Shown: positions 1 through 10,511 of the stretch, one piece after another
How positions within the stretch are numbered: position 1 is the first letter of the stretch
Layout of the letters: the number at the start of each line of letters is the position of its first letter
DNA from: Elymus sibiricus
Lineage: Eukaryota > Streptophyta > Magnoliopsida > Poales > Poaceae
Direction: 5' to 3'
Length of the DNA: 64,000 nucleotides
NCBI GenBank assembly: GCA_039707655.1
Contig: CM077664.1
Span: forward strand, 24,788,781 to 24,852,780
Position numbers and translations under genes: made by a program
The notes under the pieces: generated by a model
Database searches by the model: none
What the model saw: the letters and a program-made list of their open reading frames with translations, nothing else
Told to the model about the DNA's origin: nothing

Positions 1-1553
1 TAGGTACTTTGTATTCAATCTATTCATCTCTGTTAATATTTGCTGTTTTTTGGTCAGGTTGATATCTTTATGGATGTAGCATTTGATAGTCTGCATGAGG
101 ATATGAGGTTATTGAGTGTCAGGCTATCAACATTGGGCACCAAAGCCTTTCCTGTTGGTCCTTTTGACTCACAACTCACTTACTTCATATGCCAACAGTG
201 CGAAGCATCATTGCAATTTATTTTGTCACTGTGCCAGCAGAAGTTATTCCGAGATCGTATTTTAAAAAACAAGGTCCCGTATATATCTATGCATCTCATT
301 TCCTTGTATTTTTTGTTCCACTGTTATGGGAAAAACTGCTGAATGTGAGCTCCTTGTCTTCTTTATGATTTATCAAGATATACTCGTTTTGGCATACTGA
401 TCAGTGACGCAAATAGAATTATATCACACTAACTCATAACTTGTTCTCTCCCTAAAAAAACTCATTACTTGTTCTCCCGTTTTAGTTCAATTCCATCTTG
501 CTACCCCCTTGAACAAGATTTCCAGAAAATAGATTAATCTGTAGACTAATCTAGTGTGTGGAACAATATTTTAATTTAGTGACACATACATCTTCCTATG
601 TTTCTATTAAAAGAAGTGAGTATGTACTCAAATATGTTACTGTTTCTGTATATCATTACATGGTATGCCCTTGGAGGATATTGACTCAAGAAGTTACTAA
701 ATGTAGGAGCTCTGTAGAAATGGAGGTATACTCTCACTCTCGTTTACGATATTGAAGTTAGGTGTTCCAGAATGGCTGAAAGGATCAACTGATATCGCTT
801 CTTCCATTTCCAGACAGAAGGTTAAAATCCTTTCTATCGTAAGCTTGTCATGAGTCTTGAATTAATTTGTTTAATTCAAGTATTACTACTGTCTACTGCC
901 AATGTTGAGTTTGTAACTAATGCCTGCTATAAACATTCTGTAGTTGTTACAACTGTGTGAATCTGAAAGTATTTCTTACCTCGATGAAGTCGCCACTTTG
1001 CCAAAGAGCATGCAACTAGGGCTGGAGGTTAGTTCTCCTAGGTCCGACCACGGCTGGGGATGAAATTACTCTTTTTCTGCAGCATCTGAAAAAATCATTC
1101 AGTTGCTATCAAATTTATCACAATGATTACTGCAGGTTCTTGATTTGCTGAAGATCGCATTTGGAAGGAAACAAAAACCTGCTGCCGGTTCCCATTATAA
1201 GAGTTACCCCATGGGTTCTGTGCTTATCAGTGCATTGCGTCTCGTTGACGTCTTTTCTGATGATTCAAACTTTAGATCTTCCTTCATAACTAATACTGTA
1301 AGCTTTGAAACCCACTGCTTTTAATACCTACCTTGATAGGTAGTCTTTTTGCAACCACAGAACTGTTATTCCAGCAAATTCAATTTTGGCGACTCCTCAT
1401 GATGAGTTTGTCTCGAGTTGGTGCTCTGTCGATCTGCCAGTGATGGAAGATGATGCTAATCTGGATTATGATCCATTTGGTGCAGTTGACCTGGCACTGT
1501 TAGCTGCTTCAAATATGCTGACTGAAGCTGAAGTTAACTATTCATGCAGTTGA
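1..1553 (+). pseudogene. NDX: Nodulin-homeobox (NDX)-like gene fragment, five exons
   Basis: Five exons can be placed by reading frame and GT/AG borders: 58-273, 707-838, 944-1027, 1136-1297 and about 1361-1553. The first four are phase-0 blocks whose lengths divide exactly by three (72, 44, 28 and 54 codons). They encode a helical, Leu/Ser/Asp-rich protein with blocks such as CQQCEASLQFILSLCQQK and SYLDEVATLPKSMQLG. From memory these match the N-terminal half of plant nodulin-homeobox (NDX) proteins, nuclear DNA-binding regulators; this is recognition, not a search result. The homeodomain lies further downstream in the family and is absent here. Exon 5 begins after a CAG at 1358-1360 but is out of frame with exon 4, and the frame that resembles the family ends at TGA 1551-1553. 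CACTA terminal sequence follows directly. It is either a broken host gene or exons carried by the CACTA element. Unsure: exact identity, and what lies left of the window. Confidence 0.6.
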
Positions 1554-2168
1554 CATGAAATGACCCATGTCTATGATTCAAGGTATCTTAGATCTTCGAT
1601 GTCGGATGCAAATAATTGCTCAATTTCACTTCTCTGCAATGTTCATTCTCACATATTTCTATCATTCTTTGCAGGGATAAAGTAAAGAAAAAGAAGAAAA
1701 GATTACTAGAAGATTAGTTTTAGAATTTTCTTTTATTTCCTTGTAATTTTTCTTTTATTGGATACTTGTAAAGACATTGTAATATTCTTACTATAATAAA
1801 AATTATGATTCTATTTCATTTTTTGTTTTTAAATTATTTTTCCTTATAGGTTGTTTTCTGTAAATTTGGATTTTTTTTTGTTTTCCAAATACATTACTAG
1901 TGGCGCATTTCAGCCCTTATTAGTGGCGCACCTTCCTTTATTACTAGTGGCGCACCTATAAGGCTATTAGTGGCGCACCTAGAGGGAATACCAGTGGAGC
2001 ACCTAAGGGTTAGTAGTGGCGCACCTGGTGGTGCGCCACTACTATCTGGATTACTAATGGCGCACCATTACTATCTGTTACTAGTGGCGTGTTAATAGTG
2101 GCGCACCTATAGTGCGCCATTACTAACGAAAACAGGTGCGCCACTAATAGGGCTTTTTCTAGTAGTGT
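1554..2168 (+). mobile_element. CACTA transposon, 3' terminal region
   Basis: The right border ends in AGTAGTG at 2168, the reverse complement of a CACTACTAGAAAA-type CACTA terminus. Inside it, 1895-2155 holds many direct and inverted copies of the TAGTGGCGCACC subterminal motif, the usual transposase-binding array of Triticeae CACTA elements. Upstream, a possible last transposase exon (about 1680-1717) with a Lys-rich end KKKKKRLLED and TAG stop is followed by an AT-rich 3' UTR. No matching left CACTA end is present, so the element extends left of the window or is truncated. The bases after 2168 belong to another CACTA gene, so this element was probably inserted into it. Confidence 0.75.
1895..2160. 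repeat. CACTA subterminal repeat array (TAGTGGCGCACC)
   Basis: About ten copies of GGTGCGCCACTA or its complement occur in 265 bp, some facing each other so that they can form hairpins. This arrangement is typical of the subterminal regions of CACTA elements, where transposase binds multiple short sites. Confidence 0.75.
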
Positions 2169-2175
2169 ATGCAGA

Positions 2176-3125
2176 TTGAAGATCCGCGAATGCAGAGGAA
2201 AAATCTATGACATTGGGTTCATTAACCCAAATATCGTAAATGAATATACGATACAAAAAAACCCCGATGATACAGAGAAAAACTTGCTAAAGGCGTTACT
2301 TGGACAACAAAACAAAAGGGAAATACTATTTCCTTACAACTTCCAGTGAGTGTTACTGTCTTGTGCACATTCTGTTTCGCTTACTCGAGGTTAAGTGTAA
2401 TTGATGAGTTATGCGTGCGCAGGTTCCACTTTATTCTGGTAGCCATTCAGCTTGACGCGGGACTAGTAGTTGTCTTGGACTCGAGACGTAAAGACGCTAA
2501 GGAGTGGGCGGACATGAGTCAAATGCTCCAGAAGTAAGTTCAATCATTATCGCACCATATCGGCAACTTTCGTTCATTTCCTGATATCAAGTAATCATTT
2601 TCTTTTCCGGGCAGGGTTTGGAAAAAGTTCACCAACCAGGTTAGGGGTGAATGGAAAAAGGAGCTGCGATTTTCACAGCCAAAAGTAAGAAGTACTACTA
2701 GCTAGTTCCGCACATCTCTCATTGATTCTAGTTTCAATACCATTATCATGCTTGATTATCATTTTGATTGAACTCTATTCTCGTAAAATTCTTGTGGCAG
2801 GAACCCGGAAATAATTTATGTGGATACTACGTTTGCGAGTACATTCGCCACAAGATCTCTGAGCGGGGCAGATCTGAAGAACAATTTGAAGTACGTAAAC
2901 AATATTCACATTTTTATTTTATTACCATCAATTGTGTTGAGTTTCATTCATATATATATATATTGACCCCCTTCTTTAAATTAGATCTCGCGGAAGCGGG
3001 ACGAACTCCTACCAACTGATCTCATACGAGCAATTCAAGAGGAATTGGTTGGATTCTTTGTTGACCATGTCATACCTACAGACGGAGAATACCATCGGGA
3101 TTGGCAATGCGATTTTGGTAATTAG
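2176..3125 (+). pseudogene. CACTA-borne C48 (Ulp1/SUMO-protease-like) peptidase, C-terminal exons
   Basis: Five exons with clean splice borders join in frame: about 2176-2345, 2423-2533, 2615-2684, 2801-2890 and 2985-3125 (TAG stop). The joined protein shows a C48 cysteine-peptidase C-terminus: a catalytic His candidate in FHFILVAIQL, Asp in VVVLDS and Cys in PGNNLCGYYVCEYIR. Such proteases are encoded by a second ORF in many plant CACTA and MULE elements and resemble SUMO proteases; their role in transposition is not settled. The 5' half of the gene is missing, cut by the inserted CACTA end at 2168. The exons show no internal stop, so decay appears recent or limited to the truncation. Confidence 0.7.
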
Positions 3126-3500
3126 ATATTAGGGATCGTAAGAGATGTTATATTGTATATATGCATGAACGTGTACTATATGTAGTAGCGTCGAATAGAT
3201 ATACGAAAACTTGTTGTTCGACCAAGCACGGAGAAAGAGAGGTCACTTCTCTCTATATATTGATCATGACGATGTTGTCTAATGGTTCCTTCATTGCTAT
3301 ATGTAGTAGCTAGCGTCGAGTTGAATGAAAAGCATAAAATAAAAATGAAAACCCTAAATGTAAAGGAATTGAATGGTAAACACAAAAAGAAAAGGGGAAA
3401 CACAATATGAAACCCCTAAACCCTCCAAAACCCCTAAACCCCTCCTTTCAAAAAAAAAAAAAAACCCAGCACCTGGCAGTGCTGACGCGTGGCTGCCTTC

Positions 3501-3691
3501 TAGTCCCGGTTGGTATTCCCAACCGGGACTAGAGGTCCTCCTGCCTGGGCGCCCAGAGCGGCCACGTGGAGCTCCTTAAGTCCCGGTTCGTAACCCAACC
3601 GGGACTAAAAGTGGGCGCCTTTAGTCCCGGTTGCAGAACCGGGAATAAAGGCCCTCTGGAACCGGGACTGATGCCCTGTTTTCTACTAGTG
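3501..3691. repeat. CACTA subterminal inverted repeats (AGTCCCGGTT)
   Basis: Repeated AGTCCCGGTT and AACCGGGACT motifs face each other, for example 3502-3532 and 3582-3608, up to the terminal ACTAGTG. Facing copies can pair as hairpins. This is the standard end structure of one common Triticeae CACTA group. Confidence 0.7.
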
Positions 3692-3981
3692 TTGAGTCCC
3701 TATGTTTACAGAAGATTCCGAGTCGTACTGCTAACCCGTATCCTGCTCCAACTCTTATCTACCTTGCCTTGCAAGTTAGGAAACTTTCTCCACTTGGGCC
3801 TTCTCCGTGAGCAGGCCCATTGAGTTCCTTCATGAACCCGCCTTATGCCGGGTCTCACCCTGGGCTCTTAGTCCTTGTCTTCACCTTATAATGACTCGGA
3901 AGTGAAGTGACCCATGGAGCCTCCATGCTCCTGACCGGGTCAAACTTTTGCCGGGTCTCACCGTGGGAAATATCCCCAACA
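3692..3981 (-). mobile_element. LTR fragment (retrotransposon family undetermined)
   Basis: Read on the minus strand, the segment starts TGTTGGGGATATTTCCCACGG at or near 3981, a typical LTR start, followed by the repeated phrase GTGAGACCCGGC. It stops abruptly at the CACTA end at 3691 and resumes CACTA-like sequence at 3982, so it looks like an LTR piece lying between two CACTA ends. No internal coding region is attached. Confidence 0.45.
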
Positions 3982-4028
3982 CCGAATCCCTTTCAAACTC
4001 GGCAAAAAGAGGGTGATTCTAGTAGTGA
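3982..4028 (+). mobile_element. Third CACTA terminus
   Basis: The short segment ends in TTCTAGTAGTG at 4028, the complement of a CACTACTAGAA start, preceded by an AAACTCGGCAAAAAG subterminal motif also typical of CACTA ends. It is only about 47 bp long and adjoins the LTR fragment. Confidence 0.5.
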
Positions 4029-5300
4029 TGTAACGATACATCATTTTTTATATGCAAGAGTGTAAGGCATGTTCGCCAAGCTGCTATTGACTTGACTTGG
4101 TAGTAATTTAATTTGCGAGAGTGGTTGAGACAATATGTATGATTGATCAGTAGGACAGCGGATGACAGGCAACTTCTCGAAACATGCTCTCGAGACAGGC
4201 AACTTCACATGTCCAAACATTCGCAAGTTGCATTATTCCAGCGGATGTAAGGACATTTTCAACTGCTTGAAATATAAATTTTGCGGAGTCTGATTACATG
4301 CATGTTCTTTGAGTGTATATCTAAAACGACCCTTACTTTGCTGAATCAGCTACGGAGTACTATATATATTGAGCATATATCTGAGCGATCCGCCACCACG
4401 TCTATGTTACGCGTGTGTGCGTGTTCTTTGCGTCTCTGTTTCTGCAACATCATGTGTGTTGTAAAATTGCCTCCCGCAATAACACCTATATTGCAAAAAA
4501 AAAAAAAGACGAAAAGAAAAACGGCAAATATTTTTTGCAACATTGTCTGTGTTGCAATTTGTTTCCCGCAACAACACCCATGTTGCAAAAATAGTGAAGG
4601 AAAAAAAATCTACAACATCAACTATGTCGCAAAAGATTTTTGCAACACTACCCTTGTTACAATAATGAGAACGGCGGTGGACGCTGGATAGCTGTACATC
4701 TGACGGTTGCCGGGGCGGTGGATCTTTTAAAAAGATCCAGTGTGTGTAGCACGGCCCATATCTAAAACGACCCTAGAATGGGTATCCCTACCAGCAATTT
4801 TTTCTTATGACATCTACTCGTTGTATTATTATGTGTGCACGTCAGTAGAACATAGAATACAAGCGTACAGTTATCAATTTATTACATTCGACTTAATAAT
4901 AATTTGTTTTTTTCTATTTAACATGGAGGCAGTTAATGTGAGGTAGCTAGGTAGCTCTTCGACTTAATATTGGGAAACGCTTCCTACAAGTGGCAATAAC
5001 TTTGTGACAGTGCTTAGTAGTATAATCTGTCTTGGCCATTCAATGAGTGTAGTGACAAACACTATACGTACAAGATGATACGGCGCGCTCCACTGTGCCC
5101 ACTATAGTTGCATTGGCTAAGTGATGCATAAAAGATAAAATACAAGCTCAAACCAGAAACGGTAGGCTTTTAGTTAGCTCAAAATTACTTTTCATCTTTC
5201 AAGCTTGATTGTAGATGAAATTAGATGAAGTCGAAGATTGTTGGGTATTAGGTTGGCTCTATATTAGATGACAACCCCTTATAGCGGATTATTGGCTGTA
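4029..5300. other. Intergenic DNA with a 441-bp insertion-like block
   Basis: No gene is supported here. A 17-bp direct repeat (ATATCTAAAACGACCCT) at 4317-4333 and 4758-4774 brackets a 424-bp interval. Inside are several imperfect small hairpins built on TTGCAACA/TGTTGCAA (4439-4665) and a perfect palindromic arm pair around 4721-4739 (GGATCTTTT/AAAAGATCC). The remainder is AT-rich and unremarkable. Confidence 0.5.
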
Positions 5301-5303
5301 TTA

Positions 5304-6896
5304 GGGCATCTCCAACAGCAACCCGCAAAAAACCTCCCACATCCGTCCGCGGATAGGGGGGACCAGTCCGCGGACACGGATGTGGGAGGCAGCCATCCAA
5401 CGCTAGCCGCATACATTTTCACAACAACTCAAACCAACCGGACGAAATTCGTGCAAACACGGCCGAATTTCACATAAACATGACGGAATTCATATAAAAA
5501 AGCCGGATTTTCATATAAACATGACGGATTTCAGTACATTTACATCAACGGTGCTAGTCCGGCTCTGGAGGTATAATTAATACCTAATCTAAATCGCCGC
5601 CCGCGGATCCCTTTGTCTTCCTCATGTCCGGCAGCCCGATCACCGGACTACAGGAAGCCCCGGAGGTATATCCTTCAGCGCAAAGGACAGCTCGTTTCCT
5701 CACCACTCATTGGAGTGGAACCCCTGGCTGATGCTTCAGCGGGAGGGGAAGGCCGCGCCTCCGCGTTCGTGGAGCCCATGTGGGATCGACGGAGGTCCTC
5801 GAAAGAGAAGAACTGGGCAAGATACCGGCTGTGTTCGCCGGCTTCGCCTAGGCGGTGGCCTTCATGGGACCCAAGCAACGGAGGACTCCCGTGTTCTACT
5901 TCTCCTCAATGATGGCGGCGTACGTAGAGGCGCCGGCTAGCGACTCGTCGCTCTCCGCACACCCGGCTTCTGTCTCTGCCTGCATGGCGCCGTCGCAGGC
6001 ACCGGAGGCGCGGTCGCAGGCATGGGAGGCGCGGCCACAGACACGGGAGGCGCGGGTGTCGACGGCAGTGATGACGCCCGTGCAGCCGTGCTCCCCGCCG
6101 TGCCGGCGTGGAGCCACTCGCCACTCCTCATCGAGTGGGCCTGGAGCGGCGAGTTGCTGAACCACGCGGCGGCTTGGGGCGGCAACTTGCTCCGTCGGGT
6201 TAGGCGTGGGAGGTGGAGCAGTGAGCTGCCTCGCTCATATCCGACGGGCTCGGCGGGCCACCCAGCCGGCTTGCATGCCGGAGAACTGCTCTTCGGAAGC
6301 CATCGGAAGAGTGGTGAAGGATGAGATGGGGGGAGCGGCGGAGGGGTGTGGTTCTTGCCCGGCGTTTGGCCTCGTTTAAATAGAGGGCGGACGGTAGGAG
6401 TTCGGCCGGTGTTGCGTTTAATGCCGGCCCGCTCAGGAACGGACGTGTGGCTGGAGTAGGTTTCTCGGCTTCCACGCGGGGTTAATGGAGGCGTATAAAT
6501 GCGGCGAGGACGCGTGTTCAGCAGGGAGTGCAGCGGGCGGCGCCCTCGACCGGCGCGCTGCTTCAATGGCGGAGGCAGTGAGAGGTCGCGTCCGCCCTGA
6601 GCCGTCTTCAATGCGGAGCGGCACGCTCTACAGCAGCATGAATGCGGGCAGCTGGCGCCGGGCGGGAGCGCGCGCGGGATGGGGGAGGGGTTTTTTGGTG
6701 GGCCAGGGCGGTCAGAAGCGGGCTTGGGAGCGGTCTGGACTCTCGCAAACGTCCCCCATTTTTGTCTCCGGTTTGCGGGAGAAATCGCGTCTGGACCGCC
6801 CCGCGGACCGATACAGATCGGCGTTGGATGGCTTCCGCGGTCCGGACAGCGCGGTCCGAACGATTACGGGAGGTTTACGGGTCTGCCTTGGAGAGA
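5304..6896. mobile_element. Decayed TIR element, PIF/Harbinger-like
   Basis: The left end GGGCATCTCCAACAGC follows TTA at 5301-5303. The right end at about 6870-6896 (GGGAGGTTTACGGGTCTGCC) is an imperfect inverted copy of the left 35 bp. The inverted similarity extends inward about 100 bp: the left GCCATCCAACGC pairs with the right GCGTTGGATGGC. A TTA target site and a GGGC start fit PIF/Harbinger elements, but the assignment is inferred. The right terminal bases are worn or overwritten by the neighbouring MULE end. The interior 5600-6700 is very GC-rich. Confidence 0.5.
5896..6303 (-). pseudogene. GC-rich frameshifted small ORF inside the TIR element
   Basis: On the minus strand an ATG at 6303-6301 starts MASEEQFSGMQAGW, then the frame breaks within about 20 codons. 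The rest continues in other frames, ending in a readable stretch with EEWRV and ASTYAAIIEEK before TAG at 5898-5896. A TATA-like CTATTTAAA lies about 70 bp upstream of the ATG (near 6375-6383). The order promoter, ATG, broken coding sequence suggests a decayed element-encoded or captured gene. I do not recognise the protein; open frames on both strands here mostly reflect GC content. Confidence 0.35.
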
Positions 6897-6978
6897 TTTT
6901 TTTTCAAAACTGGCACTGTATTTGGAGCAAATTCGAAAACTAGCAGTCCTAACGTGTATATATCAAAAATAGCACCCC

Positions 6979-7135
6979 GTCGGTCTGCCGTAGGCCGAAG
7001 AGGCACTTTTCGGCTTGGCAAAAACCGAAGAGGCCATTTCGGCTTCCCGTGGGCCGAAGAGAGCGGCAGGTCGACCGAAGAGCTGTCTTCGGTCTGGCAC
7101 CGACCGAAGACCTCTTCGGCTTACCGTAGGCAGAA
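6979..7135. repeat. CCGAAGAGG/GTCTTCGG repeat cluster in the MULE leader
   Basis: The motif CCGAAGA(G) and its complement recur about ten times in 157 bp, separated by short variable spacers. Facing copies would allow hairpins. It lies about 500 bp upstream of the transposase ORF, consistent with a MULE subterminal region. Confidence 0.55.
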
Positions 7136-7641
7136 AAGGCTGGATAAGCCTGCCCGAGCCTTTCTTCTTTCTCCCCTCTGTTCTTTCTCTCTTCTAGCTT
7201 TCTCTCTCTCGTTTGCAACCAGAAATCGCCCCCCCTCACCGATCTCTTCATTTCTCCAGCCATTTTCAAATCCAAACCACAGAAATGGTAGATCGTAGCC
7301 ATCTCCACCAGCCTACGGTAATTTTTTTCCAATGGGATAGCTATTTGTGTGTACAAGTGAGTTGTAGTCATGGTGGTGTGAGGAGAAGAAACCATGGTTG
7401 GTTGAGGAGGAGGAGGTGGTTTGGCTGGGCAAGAGGAGGTGGCCGCCGAGGGGGTGGCGTTGGTGTTGCTCGTTGGTGCAAGTTCTTCGTGAGGTGGCCA
7501 CACACGTCGAAGGTATAATCACGCGTGACAAATTTTTTTAGTGTTAATTGGTTTGTGCTGTCATTTTAGCGGTCTGTTAGTGTAGCGGGTAAAAAATTTG
7601 TTTGTTGTGATTAATGAGATGGAAGTGTCTGACAGGTTGAA

Positions 7642-10509
7642 ATGTCTGAATCAGTAAATTTGACTGTTTACTATGGCCCTGGCAATGTTCGATATAATGA
7701 GTGGGGGGTTGATCTTAGCGAGTATAAAAAATGTGTCATGACACTTCCAGACCCGGACAGACTGGACATTAGACAGTTGAAGTACTGGTTGACAACTAGT
7801 TTTGGGCTGGATCCTGGGGTATGTTCTGTCAGTATTCAAGCATTGTGGACCAAATCGTGTAAAAATGTGAAGTGGGAGTTGATGCTGATAGATAGGAGCC
7901 ACCAGTGGTTGACCCTGTTAAGGCGTTGCAGAGACTGAAAAATCCACCCATATGCCCTAGTGCAACCTGTGGCGAAGGAGGAGAATACCGGAGAACCAGA
8001 GGGGGTGTATGAACTCGGGCAGGGCAGTGAAGTGGCTAACGAGATTTATTTATCCGGGTCACAACCAATGGATGTGGATGCTAGCCAACCCGAGGAAGAG
8101 CCAGATTACGTGCCACACAATTTGTGTGGTAATGATACTGGGCAGAGTAGTCGGTCGCTAATATTAGCCGGTTCTGGTTTTGCTGATGGGGATGAGGAAG
8201 AGGATGAGGAAGGAGGAGAATACCGGACAACCAGAGGGGGGGAAATGCAGAGGGTGATGGAGGAAGAGGACGAGGATGGACTGGCTGAGGATCTGGATTC
8301 TGAAAATTCCGAGGATGAAGTGGAGGTACCGATTCCTGCCGCATGGGATCAGGACCTATCCACCGGTCTCACGGTCAACGATGGCCATGAGACTCCATGG
8401 GAGTATCATCTGAACCAAGTCCAGATAGGTTCTATGTATGATACAAAGAAGAAATTGAAATATGCGGTGGTAAAGTGGGCTATGTCCACGCAGAGAGTAT
8501 TTCGGACACACGTATCAAATCAAACAAACTATACAGTGAAATGTGTTGAAACAGGTTGTCCTGGGAAGGTGCACGGGCACGTGCCGAAGTATAACATCCA
8601 CTGGGTTGTCACCGGTGTTGTTCCACATACTTGTGTGAGGAAAAACCTTCTGGTGAATCATCCGAACCTGTCTTCTACTCTCATTGCGCAACTCATGTAT
8701 ACTGAGATAGTGGAGAAGAAAGACATGGAAGCAAAACACATCCAGACAGCAGTGAAGGTCAGATGGAATTATGTCATTCCTTACGGGAAGGCTTGGAGGG
8801 CTAAGCAGAAGGCTATGGAGGAAAGGTTTGGGACGTTCTTCGACTCATATGATAATGTTGTGCGGCTCCTTCAAGTATTGAAGGAGAGGAATCCCGGCAC
8901 TTATGTTAACGTACAACACACAAGATTGGCGAGTATACCAGATTTTAAGGTGTTGAAGAGAGTATTCTTTTCTTTTTCTGTTTGCATCGAAGCTTTCCGG
9001 CATTGTCCTCCTGTGATGTTTGTGGATGGCACATTCCTGACTGGTCAGTACAGAGGGCAAATCCTTACTGCTATTGGTGTTGACGGGAACAATCAAATCA
9101 TCCCACTTGCTATGGCATTCGTGGAGGGTGAGAACTTTCCAAGCTGGATATGGTTCTTGAGGCAAGTGAAAATTGCCATCGTGAAGGACCGACCGAACGT
9201 GTGTGTCATTCATGACAGACATGCTGGTATATTGAAGGCCGTGAAGACACTGAGGAATCCAACTGAGAACGAATCAACACCATGGATGGACCGGCAGAGC
9301 CGGTGGTGCATGCGCCATCTTGGGGCAAATTTTTTCTCACAGTTCAAGAACAAGCAGTTGATGAAATTGTTCAAAAAATTATGCAAGCAGAACCAGCCAC
9401 GCAAATACAATTTTATTTGGTCAAAACTAGATGAGTTTACTAAGAAGCAGGTTAAGGCCAGACGGACAATGGAAAAAGATCAGGCTAAATTAGCAATAGT
9501 CATCGCGCAGCTAGAGCAGCCTGTAGCTCTGTGTGACTTGCCAGCAATTGACCCTCCTGACACTAAGAGGCCGAACGGCAGGGCAATAAAGGATTTTACT
9601 GAGTGGATAGAGAAAGAGCCTCCCGTGAATTGGTCTTTGCTGCATGACACCCATGGAGCTAGGTATGGCCACATGACAACCAACCTTGCTGAGGTGTATA
9701 ACTTTGTACTTAGAGGGAATAGAGCATTGCCACTCACAGCTATTGTGGAGGGTGTATTGCATGGCACTTTGAGATATTTCAGAGAAAGGCACGAGTTAGC
9801 AAAGAAGCATATTGCAGATCATCCGAAGACACCTTATTGTAGCCGTGTCATGGAGTACATGGCAAAGAAGATAGAGAAAGCAAAGAAGCACACTGTCAGG
9901 CTCATAGGTAATCAGGAAAGGAGGTATGAGGTTCAGCTACCTACCGATGGTTTTGGTACGTCAAATGAGGTGAAGACGCATGAGGTAAAAATAGGAACGG
10001 AATTTTATCCAACGTGTGAGTGTACATGCAACAAACCGCAGTTGTTGCACCTTCCTTGCTCACATGTGTTGGCTCCGTGCGGCCAGATTAAGTTGGATGC
10101 CATCTCCTTCGTGTCCCCATACTATTTGAAAGAGTCAGTACGCAACACATGGACCGGTGAGATGACAGGGTTTAGAGTCGTCGGCAATTTCAACAAGGTA
10201 AACGATGATGAGAGAGTATACATCCCGGATCCTGATCTTCGGCGAACCAGTAGGGGTAGACGTAAGGTCCGTCGCATCCGTAATGATATGGACCAATCTG
10301 AAGCTGGTGGAGCAACCAGACAGTGCTTGCTATGCGCGAATTATGGGCATAGGATGAAATATTGTCCCGACCTTAACAAAGACGGTGCATCCACATCAAC
10401 GAGTGCGTCCACATCGACGAGTGCGACAACAGGAGCAAGAGGCGGACGTGGTCGAGGCAGTCGAGGCCGAAGGGGACGACGAGGAATAAATAACTCAGAA
10501 GCTATATAA
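7642..10509 (+). pseudogene. MuDR-type MULE transposase, one premature stop
   Basis: One reading frame runs from ATG 7642 to TAA 10507-10509 (955 codons) apart from a TGA at 7936-7938, where the sequence reads RRCRD-stop-KIHPY. Domain order fits MULE transposases: acidic N-terminal linker, a MuDR DNA-binding zinc-finger region around 8450-8630 (VKCVETGCPGKV...PHTC), and the DDE domain with candidate residues D in VDGTF (9025-9027), D in HDRHAG (9214-9216) and E in TNLAEVYN (9691-9693). A SWIM zinc finger (CECTC...CSHV, about 10018-10080), a CCHC knuckle (CLLCANYGHRMKYC, 10324-10365) and a Gly/Arg-rich tail follow. The premature stop would need only CGA to TGA or a similar change. An AG acceptor just upstream of the ATG (around 7635) suggests a leader intron. 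Without that stop the protein would look complete, so inactivation seems recent. Confidence 0.85.
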
Positions 10510-10511
10510 TG

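Larger units (their letters stand above)
2169..3691 (+). mobile_element. Second CACTA element, 3' part, with C48 protease gene
   Basis: The segment ends at 3691 in ACTAGTG, the complement of a CACTAGTAGAAAACAGGG-type terminus. Its last 190 bp carry inverted TAGTCCCGGTT / AACCGGGACTA motifs. It contains the C-terminal half of a CACTA-associated C48 peptidase gene (2176-3125) and a 3' flank with a poly-A-like run at 3450-3464 and degenerate CCCTAAA-like blocks at 3400-3445. The left part is missing because the first CACTA end abuts it at 2168. Confidence 0.7.

Noticed and set aside
3400..3445. Telomere-like CCCTAAA blocks
   Set aside because: They are few and degenerate, and sit in the 3' flank of a CACTA element, so there is no evidence for an interstitial telomere.
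9511..9792. Minus-strand frames inside the MULE transposase gene
   Set aside because: They are antisense shadows of the plus-strand transposase, whose domains fully explain the interval.
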